Assembly (NCBI GenBank): GCA_030624445.1
Contig: JAUXKD010000043.1
Span: 1 to 5,417, forward strand
Source: Candidatus Aenigmatarchaeota archaeon
Lineage (GTDB): Archaea; Aenigmatarchaeota; Aenigmatarchaeia; QMZP01; JAFGSV01
Direction: 5' to 3'
DNA length: 5,417 bases
A program made the position numbers and the translations under genes. Under the pieces are notes generated by a model. The model was not told the DNA's origin, ran no database searches, and worked only from the letters and a program-made list of their open reading frames with translations. Below, in pieces: positions 1 through 5,417 of this stretch. How positions within the stretch are numbered: position 1 is the first letter of the stretch; each line of letters begins with the position of its first letter.

Positions 1-1004
1 GGTGTGCCTGGCCTGTTGTAACAAGTTTTTGGTATAAACGCAATTGTCAGTTCACGATCTGAGTAATTTATACCAGGGTGGAGTGCTGGCCAGGCACTTG
101 GAGTTGTTACAGCAAGCCTGTATCGGTTCGGAGCTTGCATGCTATCATAAAATGCATCGACAGCATCTGCATGTTTTTTACCACTTATATCATCTTTACC
201 GTCTGGTCCTAAAATCTCCATTTTGCGTGGGTTTCCTCTGAAGTATAATATCCCGTCTAGTCCATAAGGAAATCCCTTGAACATATTATAAACCCCTTTA
301 TAATCAAGATCCGGCTCTGACTCAGAACTATCTAATAAGTGTGGTTCTAATATTTGTGCAAGCCAAATTTCTTTTGTTATTTCTCGTCTATCCTTTTTAT
401 GTGCAGGTCTCGCGATTACCTGGTATTTTCCATTATCTCTTGTAATACATTTATCTAATATTATCTCACATTTATTACCAATATCATCTTCAGAATGCCT
501 GGCCCTTCGAACAAGAGTATCTACACCTCTAAAACCCTGTCTATACTTGGGTCCACCAAGGCTAAGGGCATTTCTTGTATCAAAAAAACTGTGACCATTC
601 AATATGACGGTTCTATTTTTACCATTGCGGCCTTTCTGATAACCATCTGAAAAATTCCCTTCACTATCAGTGTAAAGATCAAAGCAACATCCAATTTTTT
701 CAACAACTTCGGCAAACGCAGACTTCTCAGCCAATTTTCTAATTTCAACTCTGACAACATCACCACACTGTATATCCGATTTGAAATCTTTAACCCTTCT
801 GGGCCTCTCAGATTCCCCCAGGGATTCTTCAATTCGCACTCTTACATGGCTTTCTTCATCACCTAGACCCCTGTCCCATCCATAATAAAGGCCACCCAGA
901 TCGTATCCTACAATAGTCATAAGAAAGCGTTCACCAATATCAAGGTGGATGGGACCCAAAGGTTCAATACGATTGCCACGTTCATCTAATTCAAACTTGT
1001 CCAT
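1..1004 (-). CDS. Hypothetical protein, N-terminal part (runs off left edge)
   Basis: The minus strand is open without a stop from ATG at 1004-1002 to base 1, giving 334 complete codons; the C-terminus lies outside the window. No other start precedes this ATG before an in-frame stop at 1031-1029. A TATA-like box about 23 bases upstream fits a leaderless transcript. I do not recognise the family. The predicted protein is soluble, with no signal peptide or membrane segment, and is rich in charged residues. Two segments, about residues 78-102 (CGDVVRVEIRKL...) and 174-200 (IGNKCEIILDKC...), have the 'xGxxxxVxI...AxV' spacing of a small beta-barrel such as TRAM/OB; this is only a suggestion. Cys residues at 80, 106, 107, 179, 186 and 328 form no clear metal-binding motif. 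Base composition is near 40% G+C, with many TTA and AGA codons, whereas herA and the vWA gene use CTC/CTT and AGG. This suggests a recent acquisition or a different expression class. Confidence 0.82.
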   Translation of the reverse strand, partial: MDKFELDERGNRIEPLGPIHLDIGERFLMTIVGYDLGGLYYGWDRGLGDEESHVRVRIEESLGESERPRRVKDFKSDIQCGDVVRVEIRKLAEKSAFAEVVEKIGCCFDLYTDSEGNFSDGYQKGRNGKNRTVILNGHSFFDTRNALSLGGPKYRQGFRGVDTLVRRARHSEDDIGNKCEIILDKCITRDNGKYQVIARPAHKKDRREITKEIWLAQILEPHLLDSSESEPDLDYKGVYNMFKGFPYGLDGILYFRGNPRKMEILGPDGKDDISGKKHADAVDAFYDSMQAPNRYRLAVTTPSAWPALHPGINYSDRELTIAFIPKTCYNRPGT

Positions 1005-1020
1005 TAATAGAAATAAAAAG

Positions 1021-1033
1021 TATATTTTTTAAA
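1021..1033 (-). promoter_or_regulatory. TATA-like box for the left minus-strand gene
   Basis: Read on the minus strand the site is TTTAAAAAATATA. Its centre is about 23 bases before the A of the ATG at 1004, the distance expected between an archaeal TATA box and the transcription start. No ribosome binding site lies before the ATG, so translation from a leaderless or near-leaderless mRNA is inferred. Confidence 0.55.
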
Positions 1034-1093
1034 CCTGCCCAATTCAAGCGATCCGGACATTCCGAAACTCATGTATATCAAACTTTATGATGA

Positions 1094-1119
1094 TTAAAAT
1101 ATAACCTGACATATATTTA
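1094..1119 (+). promoter_or_regulatory. TATA-like boxes upstream of herA
   Basis: Two AT-rich candidates lie here: TTAAAATATAA (1094-1104) and ATATATTTA (1111-1119). The second would place transcription start near 1140, just before the ATG codons at 1143 and 1146. The first would start near 1124 and leave a leader of 10-20 bases containing GGGTG (1132-1136), a possible weak Shine-Dalgarno sequence for those ATGs. Which one is used cannot be decided by reading alone. Confidence 0.45.
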
Positions 1120-1142
1120 CTATACTTTTATGGGTGTTCGAT

Positions 1143-3182
1143 ATGATGATAGGAAAGATATCAGGAAAGGTCACGACATCTGAGTTCTCTTTCGAAGCGG
1201 AGGCCAAGATCAAGAAGCTCGATTTCGTTGCGGTGAAAACGCCGGAAGGGCACTGGGTCACCGCGTACATAGACAACATAACCAGGTACGCCTACAGGAC
1301 GATAGTCGAGGCCAGGGTCGTCGGCTACAGGAATCAGAGGGGGTTTCTTGTCACGCCCAACATCCCGTTAGCTCCGGAAACGCCGGTTTTTTCCGCTTCA
1401 GAAGACCTGATTAGGAACACCCTCGGACTGCCCGAGGAGGGCCTTTACATCGGGGCGCTCGAGGGTTACAATATAAACGTGAACCTGCCGGTCAAGCAGC
1501 TCGTGACCAAGCATGTTTCCATACTGGCAAAGACCGGTGCTGGAAAAAGTTACATGGCAGGAGTGCTTCTGGAGGAATTCGCGGAAAAGGGAATACCGGT
1601 TGTTGTTATTGACCCGCACGGCGAATATTCCTCCCTGATGATTAAAAACGACGAGGAAAAGGAACTCAGGTTCTCTGAAAAATTCAATATCAGCCCCAAG
1701 TCCTACGCCTCCCAGGTGCAGATCTTCAGCCCCGAGAACAACAGGCTCAAACTCAACAGCAAGCTTTCCGCAGAGGACCTTTTCAGGTGCCTGCCGACGA
1801 CGGTCTCCAGCACACAGAAGGGCCTCATATATTCTGCAATAAGGAACATCGGTGAAAAGGATTACACTCTTCTTGACCTGATAAAAGAGGTGAGCTCACT
1901 TCCGTCCCAGTCCAAGTGGAATCTCGTATCCGGCATGGAGTTCTTGCAGGGAACTGGTATTTTTTCCGCGAACCCGACCAAGCCGTCCGACCTTGTGAAG
2001 AACGGGAAGATAACGATAATCAACCTCAAGCTTTCCAAACCCGAGACGCAGCAGATGATAGTCTTCAAGATCGTCCAGGAACTTTTCAATGCCAGGAAAC
2101 GGGGAGAAATACCTGGCTTTTTCCTCATGCTTGAGGAGGCCCACACCTTCTGCCCGGAGAGAGGCTTCGGCGAGGTTTCTTCGTCAAATATCATCAGGAC
2201 CGTGGCTTCCGAAGGCAGGAAATTCGGGTTGAGCCTGTGCATCATATCCCAGAGGCCTGCCAGGGTCGACAAGAACGTACTTTCACAGTGCAATACCCAG
2301 GTTATAATGAAGGTCACGAACCCGAACGATCTTAGGGCGATCACTGATTCCGCGGAAGGTATCACCGCAGGCTTGAAGGACGAAATACGGGACCTGCCTA
2401 TAGGCAACGCCCTTGTCGTGGGCGTCAGTGACCAGCCAATTCTCACAGAGATAAGGGTGAGGCGGAGCAAGCACGGGGGGGAGGCCATCGAGACGCCAGA
2501 GGCGCCCGTTTCAGTAGAAGTGAGAAACCTCTCCTTCCCGCTCAGGTATCCGAAAGCGGCGATCCTGAACGAATTCAAAGGCACGGAATCAATCGTTCAG
2601 GTGAACTATCCTGTCTGGCTTCTTAACGGGACGACAAACGGGAACATGGTCGAACTCTACGTGGACGGACTGATGGGGGAAATATTCTACGAAAGGGACG
2701 GAGATCTCAGGCGCACGAAAGGCATAAGGAGCCTCGTCACCCTCTCCTCGGTCGAAAGGAAGATAATATCCTTTCTCACCAAGAGCGGGTATTCCACCAT
2801 GGACAAGATTACGGCGGCCACGAGGCTGCTGCAGAACGATGCGCACAGGATAATAAAAAACCTCATGAGCAAGGGCCTCGTCACTGGCGACGGATACACA
2901 TTCAGGCCCGCGAAAATAAGCATCCCGCACAATCTTCTGAAAACAGGCATGTCCATAAAGCCGGAAGAATCGGTGATGCAGGGAAAGATCGTCAACTTCA
3001 ACATCGACAGGCGCATCGTGGAGAAAATCGGCGAGCTTTTCGGCATCACGGCGGAATCAATGAAGATCGTGTACTGCCCGTACTGGCTGCTTGTTTACGG
3101 GAACAGGAAGGTGCTGGTGGACGGCCTGGGCAAGAAGATAGACGTGGAAGCGACGAAGGAAGTCATGGGCGTTTTCAGGTAG
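1143..3182 (+). CDS. herA: HerA-type hexameric DNA helicase/translocase
   Basis: This is an FtsK/HerA-superfamily ATPase that pumps double-stranded DNA. In archaea HerA acts with the nuclease NurA (and with Mre11-Rad50) in end resection. Numbered from ATG 1143 (679 aa), residues 1-95 form a beta-rich N-terminal region matching the HAS-barrel. Walker A AKTGAGKS is at 129-136, DPHGEY at 157-162, Walker B FFLMLEEAH at 326-334 with the Glu pair, and the sensor-region motif ISQRP at 368-372. The C-terminus is longer than in a typical ~500-residue HerA. It holds a winged-helix-like segment (about 532-587) flanked by two copies of a 'YxPxWLL...VDGLxG' motif (489-514 and 644-666). GTG at 1134 is a possible start three codons upstream. 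I prefer ATG 1143 (or 1146) because family members begin close to the 'IGxxxG' strand, GGGTG lies 6-10 bases upstream, and the nearer TATA box fits. No nurA, mre11 or rad50 is adjacent. The helicase call is firm; its partner is unknown here. Confidence 0.95.
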   Translation: MMIGKISGKVTTSEFSFEAEAKIKKLDFVAVKTPEGHWVTAYIDNITRYAYRTIVEARVVGYRNQRGFLVTPNIPLAPETPVFSASEDLIRNTLGLPEEGLYIGALEGYNINVNLPVKQLVTKHVSILAKTGAGKSYMAGVLLEEFAEKGIPVVVIDPHGEYSSLMIKNDEEKELRFSEKFNISPKSYASQVQIFSPENNRLKLNSKLSAEDLFRCLPTTVSSTQKGLIYSAIRNIGEKDYTLLDLIKEVSSLPSQSKWNLVSGMEFLQGTGIFSANPTKPSDLVKNGKITIINLKLSKPETQQMIVFKIVQELFNARKRGEIPGFFLMLEEAHTFCPERGFGEVSSSNIIRTVASEGRKFGLSLCIISQRPARVDKNVLSQCNTQVIMKVTNPNDLRAITDSAEGITAGLKDEIRDLPIGNALVVGVSDQPILTEIRVRRSKHGGEAIETPEAPVSVEVRNLSFPLRYPKAAILNEFKGTESIVQVNYPVWLLNGTTNGNMVELYVDGLMGEIFYERDGDLRRTKGIRSLVTLSSVERKIISFLTKSGYSTMDKITAATRLLQNDAHRIIKNLMSKGLVTGDGYTFRPAKISIPHNLLKTGMSIKPEESVMQGKIVNFNIDRRIVEKIGELFGITAESMKIVYCPYWLLVYGNRKVLVDGLGKKIDVEATKEVMGVFR

Positions 3183-3237
3183 GAAACCCGAATGGTGGAA
3201 GGCCCATGCTAATTTATTAAATTTAATGCGACTAATA

Positions 3238-3251
3238 GGTTTTTATAAACC
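3238..3251 (+). promoter_or_regulatory. TATA-like box upstream of the tRNA, in a small palindrome
   Basis: TTTATAAA at 3242-3249 sits inside the inverted repeat GGTTT-TTAT-AAACC. It would start transcription near 3270, giving a 5' leader of about 28 nt before the tRNA at 3298. A second AT-rich site, CCAAAAATAAC (3262-3272), would give a leader of only a few nucleotides. The T run at 3240-3244 could also help end the herA transcript. Confidence 0.45.
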
Positions 3252-3327
3252 CTGGAATAGACCAAAAATAACAGTGAAAAACTCAAAAACGAACAATGCC
3301 TCGGTGGCTCAGTGGTTAGAGCGCCGC

Positions 3328-3342
3328 ACAAAAAAGGGCGAA
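3328..3342 (+). other. tRNA intron 1, 15 nt, non-canonical position 30/31
   Basis: Removal of ACAAAAAAGGGCGAA restores the anticodon stem. The junctions form a clear bulge-helix-bulge. The outer helix is GAG (3319-3321) with CTC (3344-3346). The central 4-bp helix is CGCC (3322-3325) with GGCG (3337-3340). The 3-nt bulges are GC|A (3326-3328) and AA|G (3341-3343), where the bars mark the cuts. Inside, C3329-G3336 closes a six-A loop, so the inner helix is only one base pair. Cleavage of such introns is known to need a splicing endonuclease with broad specificity (heteromeric or epsilon-2 type). Confidence 0.8.
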
Positions 3343-3349
3343 GCTCATA

Positions 3350-3412
3350 AGCGTGTCTTTGTGAGCGCTGAGAAAACATGAAATGTTTGTGTTTTCGATG
3401 ATTTTCTGGGAT
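3350..3412 (+). other. tRNA intron 2, 63 nt, canonical position 37/38
   Basis: This intron lies at the usual archaeal site after position 37. In the BHB, CTCA of the loop (3344-3347) pairs with TGGG near the intron end (3407-3410, one U-G pair). The 3-nt bulges are TA|A (3348-3350) and AT|A (3411-3413). The inner helix is less regular: candidates are GCG/CGC (3351-3353/3366-3368) and GAAAACA/TGTTTTC (3372-3378/3390-3396). Because 3350 and 3413 are both A, cutting one base later would give the same mature tRNA. No open frame or homing-endonuclease motif is present. Confidence 0.8.
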
Positions 3413-3472
3413 ACGCGGAGGTCGTGGGTTCAAATCCCGCCCGAGGCATAAAGCAGAATGATAGACACCCGA

Positions 3473-3477
3473 TTTTT
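3473..3477 (+). terminator. Oligo-T tract after the tRNA
   Basis: Five T residues lie 25 bases after the tRNA 3' end, between CCCG (3468-3471) and CGGG (3485-3488), which could pair. Archaeal RNA polymerase often terminates at short T runs. The spot lies between two convergent genes, so termination here is plausible but unproven. Confidence 0.3.
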
Positions 3478-3500
3478 CGAATAGCGGGATGCCGGATACC

Positions 3501-5249
3501 TCATGAATCGCAATGGGGAACGTCGCCGATCAGGCCGTTGTTGTAGCTGTCAAGCAGTTCGGCCAGATCTATGAAATTTTCTCTCTGATCTTTCGGTACA
3601 ACACCAGGGTTGCTTGACCACAGCAGGGCTTCAGCATCCAATGCCGGCTGGTCAGGAACTCCCGCCCCGTTGTCCTGGTTGAGCTTGTATGCTATGTACT
3701 GGTGCGACAGAATTATGTAGGCGTCGCCTTTCTTCGGAGGCATTTTGAGTATTTCGAACCACGTCTTTCCGCTGTTGAAAAATGTGTCGTCTCTCTCATG
3801 CCCGTCTGGCCAGTCGTGGTTTTTCCAGTATCCCTGCGTGAGAACGCAACCGTCTCCTCCGGTTTGCTCGATTTCACAATTCGGGGTGCAGACCTCATTT
3901 TCCCCGACTCCATCCGTCCCGTCGCACTCCTCGTATCCATCATTCAGCGGACCACCGGTTCCTTCATCGTTCGGGCTTTGAACTGTTCCGTCGCCGCAGT
4001 AAGTTAGGTTAACCAGAGTGCAATTTTGACTGCAATCCTGATGGGAACCAACACCATCCTCACCATCGCATTCCTCGGGCCCGTTAACAGTCCCATCGCC
4101 ACAGAAAGGTCCTTCGATCCTGTGTTCCTTGCAGGACGTGTCGCAATAGTTGCAGCTCAGGCCGTATGCTGGAACGCATGCGACATTCGTGTTGTTCTCA
4201 CCTTCGTCACACTCCTCGCCTTCCTGATTTATAACGTCGTCTCCACACAAACCCGCAAGAACGTTGACGAATTCGCACGAAACAATATCAGTCAGGCTGA
4301 TCGGTATGTTATCAACGCTGTCCTCTCCGTCGAAATCCCCCACGGAAACATTCCCCACGACGCATGATGCCGATTCGAGTGAATATCCCTGTTGGGGAAT
4401 TTCAATCACGTGGGCCGTGCCGTTGTCTTCATCTAAATCAACATTGAAATTAATGAGTCCGTCATTATCAGTGGAACCCGATGGGGGTGTGGCATTTCCA
4501 CCGACGACAGCCACGACAAATTCCCAGCCTGACGCACCGACCCCGTCAACAAGTTTCCTGACGGTTATCGTTCCGCCGCAGAGTTCAACTGAGAGGTTGG
4601 CCAGGTCTTCGGCGAGCACGTCGAAATCCGAAACAATAACGGCATCGGGGCTTGATATGCTTTCCAGGTTTTCCACGTCAAGGTTGTTCCCGATTCCGAG
4701 TGTGATTATGCGGATCCCGTCTGCTTTTATGCTGTCCGACTCGTTCACAGCCGCAAGAACGGCCAGCGTTTCGTTCCAAACATATTGTGCCGGGCTTCCT
4801 ATCCTGTTGGGGTTGCCGTCTGAAGCGAAGATGATCAGGTCTGGATGGTCGGATCTCGGGTCAAACATGCCGTGGGCCTTTACGAGCGCATCCTCCCAAT
4901 TGGTATAACCTCCGCTGGAAGGAGCGTTAACCGCCGTTATAAGAGTTGTAACGTTGTCCGTGAAGTTCTGGATAACGGCCGCTTCCGTGTCAAAATCGAC
5001 TACACCCATCAGCGTCGGCGTAGCCGGCAGGAACGCGTTCACAAAACCTTCGAAGGCAGCCTTCATCTGATTCAATTCGGTATTGCTTATGCTGCCCGAA
5101 CTGTCAATAACAAGGACGATGTCGACTCCGCACGATTCTGAAAGTTCGGGGTTGGGTTCTATTCCGTTTTCCGTGGCAAGAATGACGGGCAGAGCAGCCA
5201 ACACTAAAAAAATAACTCCCACGACAATAACTGGAAGATTTTTTTTCAT
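3501..5249 (-). CDS. Secreted vWA-domain protein with Cys-rich repeats and TQGYWKNH C-terminus
   Basis: This 582-residue protein starts with a Sec-type signal peptide: KK, then a hydrophobic core at 5-25 with likely cleavage near A25. A von Willebrand factor A domain spans about 42-223 with an intact metal-binding (MIDAS) set: D49, S51, S53 (DSSGS), T116 and D144 (ASDGNP). C40 and C224 bracket it and may pair. Residues 226-331 look like a SpaA/prealbumin-like beta domain with C296 and C325. Three Cys-rich repeats of the 'CGDG...EECDG' type follow (335-373, 383-410, 418-458). The C-terminus (466-582) carries TQGYWKNH and 'LSHQYIAYKLN', a module common in secreted proteins of unknown role, enclosed by C468 and C580. 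About eleven N-x-S/T sites fit extracellular N-glycosylation. There is no C-terminal membrane anchor or sorting motif. Divalent-metal-dependent adhesion or protein binding outside the cell is inferred from the vWA domain; the ligand is unknown. Confidence 0.92.
   Translation of the reverse strand: MKKNLPVIVVGVIFLVLAALPVILATENGIEPNPELSESCGVDIVLVIDSSGSISNTELNQMKAAFEGFVNAFLPATPTLMGVVDFDTEAAVIQNFTDNVTTLITAVNAPSSGGYTNWEDALVKAHGMFDPRSDHPDLIIFASDGNPNRIGSPAQYVWNETLAVLAAVNESDSIKADGIRIITLGIGNNLDVENLESISSPDAVIVSDFDVLAEDLANLSVELCGGTITVRKLVDGVGASGWEFVVAVVGGNATPPSGSTDNDGLINFNVDLDEDNGTAHVIEIPQQGYSLESASCVVGNVSVGDFDGEDSVDNIPISLTDIVSCEFVNVLAGLCGDDVINQEGEECDEGENNTNVACVPAYGLSCNYCDTSCKEHRIEGPFCGDGTVNGPEECDGEDGVGSHQDCSQNCTLVNLTYCGDGTVQSPNDEGTGGPLNDGYEECDGTDGVGENEVCTPNCEIEQTGGDGCVLTQGYWKNHDWPDGHERDDTFFNSGKTWFEILKMPPKKGDAYIILSHQYIAYKLNQDNGAGVPDQPALDAEALLWSSNPGVVPKDQRENFIDLAELLDSYNNGLIGDVPHCDS
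3876..4247 (-). repeat. Three Cys-rich coding repeats (CGDG...EECDG)
   Basis: Within the vWA protein, repeat 1 covers 4247-4131 (Cys 335, 347, 358, 366, 369, 373). Repeat 2 covers 4103-4020 (Cys 383, 394, 406, 410) and repeat 3 covers 3998-3876 (Cys 418, 442, 454, 458). Repeats 2 and 3 share CGDGTV, EECDG and DGVG. Repeat 3 has a Gly/Asn-rich insertion between its first two motifs, and repeat 1 carries two extra Cys. They resemble the disulfide-rich DUF4215 / Myxococcus Cys-rich repeat type. The even number of Cys in each repeat suggests internal disulfides outside the cell. Confidence 0.8.
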
Positions 5250-5287
5250 AACAAAACCCCGAAAGCCCTATTTACCTGATTAGGGAG

Positions 5288-5300
5288 TTAATTTTAAATA
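5288..5300 (-). promoter_or_regulatory. TATA-like box for the vWA gene
   Basis: On the minus strand the site reads TATTTAAAATTAA. It lies about 40-50 bases before the ATG at 5249, so transcription would begin near 5269 and leave a leader of about 20 nt. The leader holds GGGG about 10 bases from the ATG but no good Shine-Dalgarno match. Confidence 0.5.
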
Positions 5301-5355
5301 TCGCTCTTCTGACTCACACAACTGATTGTCGTATCAATCTAATAACACCATCAAC

Positions 5356-5374
5356 AAAAAATATAGGCTAAAAA
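5356..5374 (-). terminator. Possible T-rich terminator of the right-edge gene
   Basis: On the minus strand, runs of five and six T lie 9-27 bases after the TGA at 5383. There is no strong hairpin. This fits intrinsic U-tract termination in archaea, but only if the right-edge coding tail is real. Confidence 0.25.
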
Positions 5375-5382
5375 TAGCGGTT

Positions 5383-5417
5383 TCAGGGCCTTCTCTTCTC
5401 AAGGTCAAGGGGTTTTA
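5383..5417 (-). CDS. Possible C-terminal tail of a gene entering from the right
   Basis: The minus strand reads K-P-L-D-L-E-K-R-R-P then TGA (5385-5383). Two T runs follow in the direction of transcription (complement of A runs at 5370-5374 and 5356-5361), as expected after an archaeal gene end. The charged tail is plausible for a real protein, but only about 11 codons are visible, so this could be chance. Confidence 0.25.
   Translation of the reverse strand, partial: KPLDLEKRRP

Larger units (their letters stand above)
3298..3448 (+). tRNA. tRNA-Met (CAT), elongator type, with two introns
   Basis: Acceptor stem GCCTCGG (3298-3304) pairs fully with CCGAGGC (3441-3447); A3448 is the discriminator and CCA is not encoded. 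The D-stem is GCTC/GAGC (3307-3310/3319-3322) with loop AGTGGTTA. The T-stem is GTGGG/CCCGC (one G-T pair) with loop TTCAAAT, and the variable loop is AGGTC. Read straight through, the anticodon arm does not fold. Joining 3298-3327, 3343-3349 and 3413-3448 gives a 73-nt tRNA with perfect stem CCGCG/CGCGG and loop CTCATAA, anticodon CAT at 3346-3348. The TGGCTCAG core and GCC start resemble archaeal elongator tRNA-Met. The anticodon stem lacks the three G-C pairs of an initiator (GGG at 29-31, CCC at 39-41). A tRNA-Ile2 whose C34 is modified to agmatidine is the main alternative. The gene is convergent with the vWA gene 52 bases downstream. Confidence 0.9.

Noticed and set aside
599..832. 77-codon minus-strand open frame
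   Set aside because: It is out of frame with, and inside, the 1-1004 gene, which is the longer and better supported reading.
2121..2145. Glu-Glu instead of Asp-Glu in the HerA Walker B
   Set aside because: As I recall, 'EEAH' is common among archaeal HerA proteins, so it is not a sign of inactivity.
1862..2584. Long open frame on the minus strand (240 codons) opposite herA
   Set aside because: It lies entirely within the well-supported HerA frame, has no domain signal or promoter, and is a shadow of the biased codon use on the other strand.
3357..3376. Alternative anticodons GAG (Leu) or TGT (Thr) within the inserted region
   Set aside because: tRNA-Leu would need a long variable arm, and neither option yields a full stem with clean bulge-helix-bulge junctions.
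3368..3409. Possible C/D-box guide RNA in intron 2 (CTGA at 3368, GATGA at 3397)
   Set aside because: The boxes are in the wrong order and incomplete, with no matching outer C and D boxes.
3404..3418. tRNA-Pro(GGG) reading from CTGGGAT before the 3' exon
   Set aside because: The loop would shift by one base and no 5' partner then pairs with the anticodon stem. The CAT model gives five perfect pairs and a standard loop.
4264..4908. 214-codon plus-strand open frame opposite the vWA gene
   Set aside because: It is Ser/Thr/Pro-rich low-complexity translation, antisense to a protein with clear domains; a shadow frame.
1..5417. CRISPR array, transposase, IS ends or rRNA
   Set aside because: I saw no regularly spaced repeats, transposase motifs or rRNA-like sequence in the window.

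Overview
The window looks archaeal. It carries a HerA-type hexameric DNA translocase of archaeal character, AT-rich TATA-like boxes at archaeal spacing upstream of the genes, almost no Shine-Dalgarno signal, and a tRNA gene interrupted by introns with bulge-helix-bulge (BHB) splice sites. The secreted vWA protein, with 'CGDGxxxxxEECDG' Cys-rich repeats and a C-terminal 'TQGYWKNH' domain, together with a non-canonical tRNA intron, is the kind of content seen in small uncultivated archaea such as DPANN lineages. The phylum cannot be settled from the sequence.

Layout. Bases 1-1004 (minus strand) hold the N-terminal 334 codons of a large gene of unknown function that runs off the left edge. It is visibly AT-richer than the rest and uses codons differently. 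A short divergent promoter region (1005-1142) separates it from herA (plus, to 3182). A 115-base spacer with a TATA-like box then leads to a tRNA-Met(CAT) gene (3298-3448). Facing the tRNA is a gene for a secreted multidomain vWA protein (minus, 5249-3501) with its own TATA box. The last ~35 bases may be the tail of another minus-strand gene.

The most unusual element is the tRNA. The 151-base gene only folds into a normal tRNA if two introns are removed: 15 nt between positions 30 and 31, and 63 nt between positions 37 and 38. The anticodon is then left on a 7-nt middle exon. Both introns have BHB-like junctions, and the two BHBs need the same nucleotides, which implies ordered splicing.

The genes do not form an obvious pathway: one unknown gene, one DNA-repair/translocation ATPase without its usual NurA, Mre11 or Rad50 neighbours, one tRNA and one surface or secreted protein. 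Each appears to be transcribed from its own promoter.
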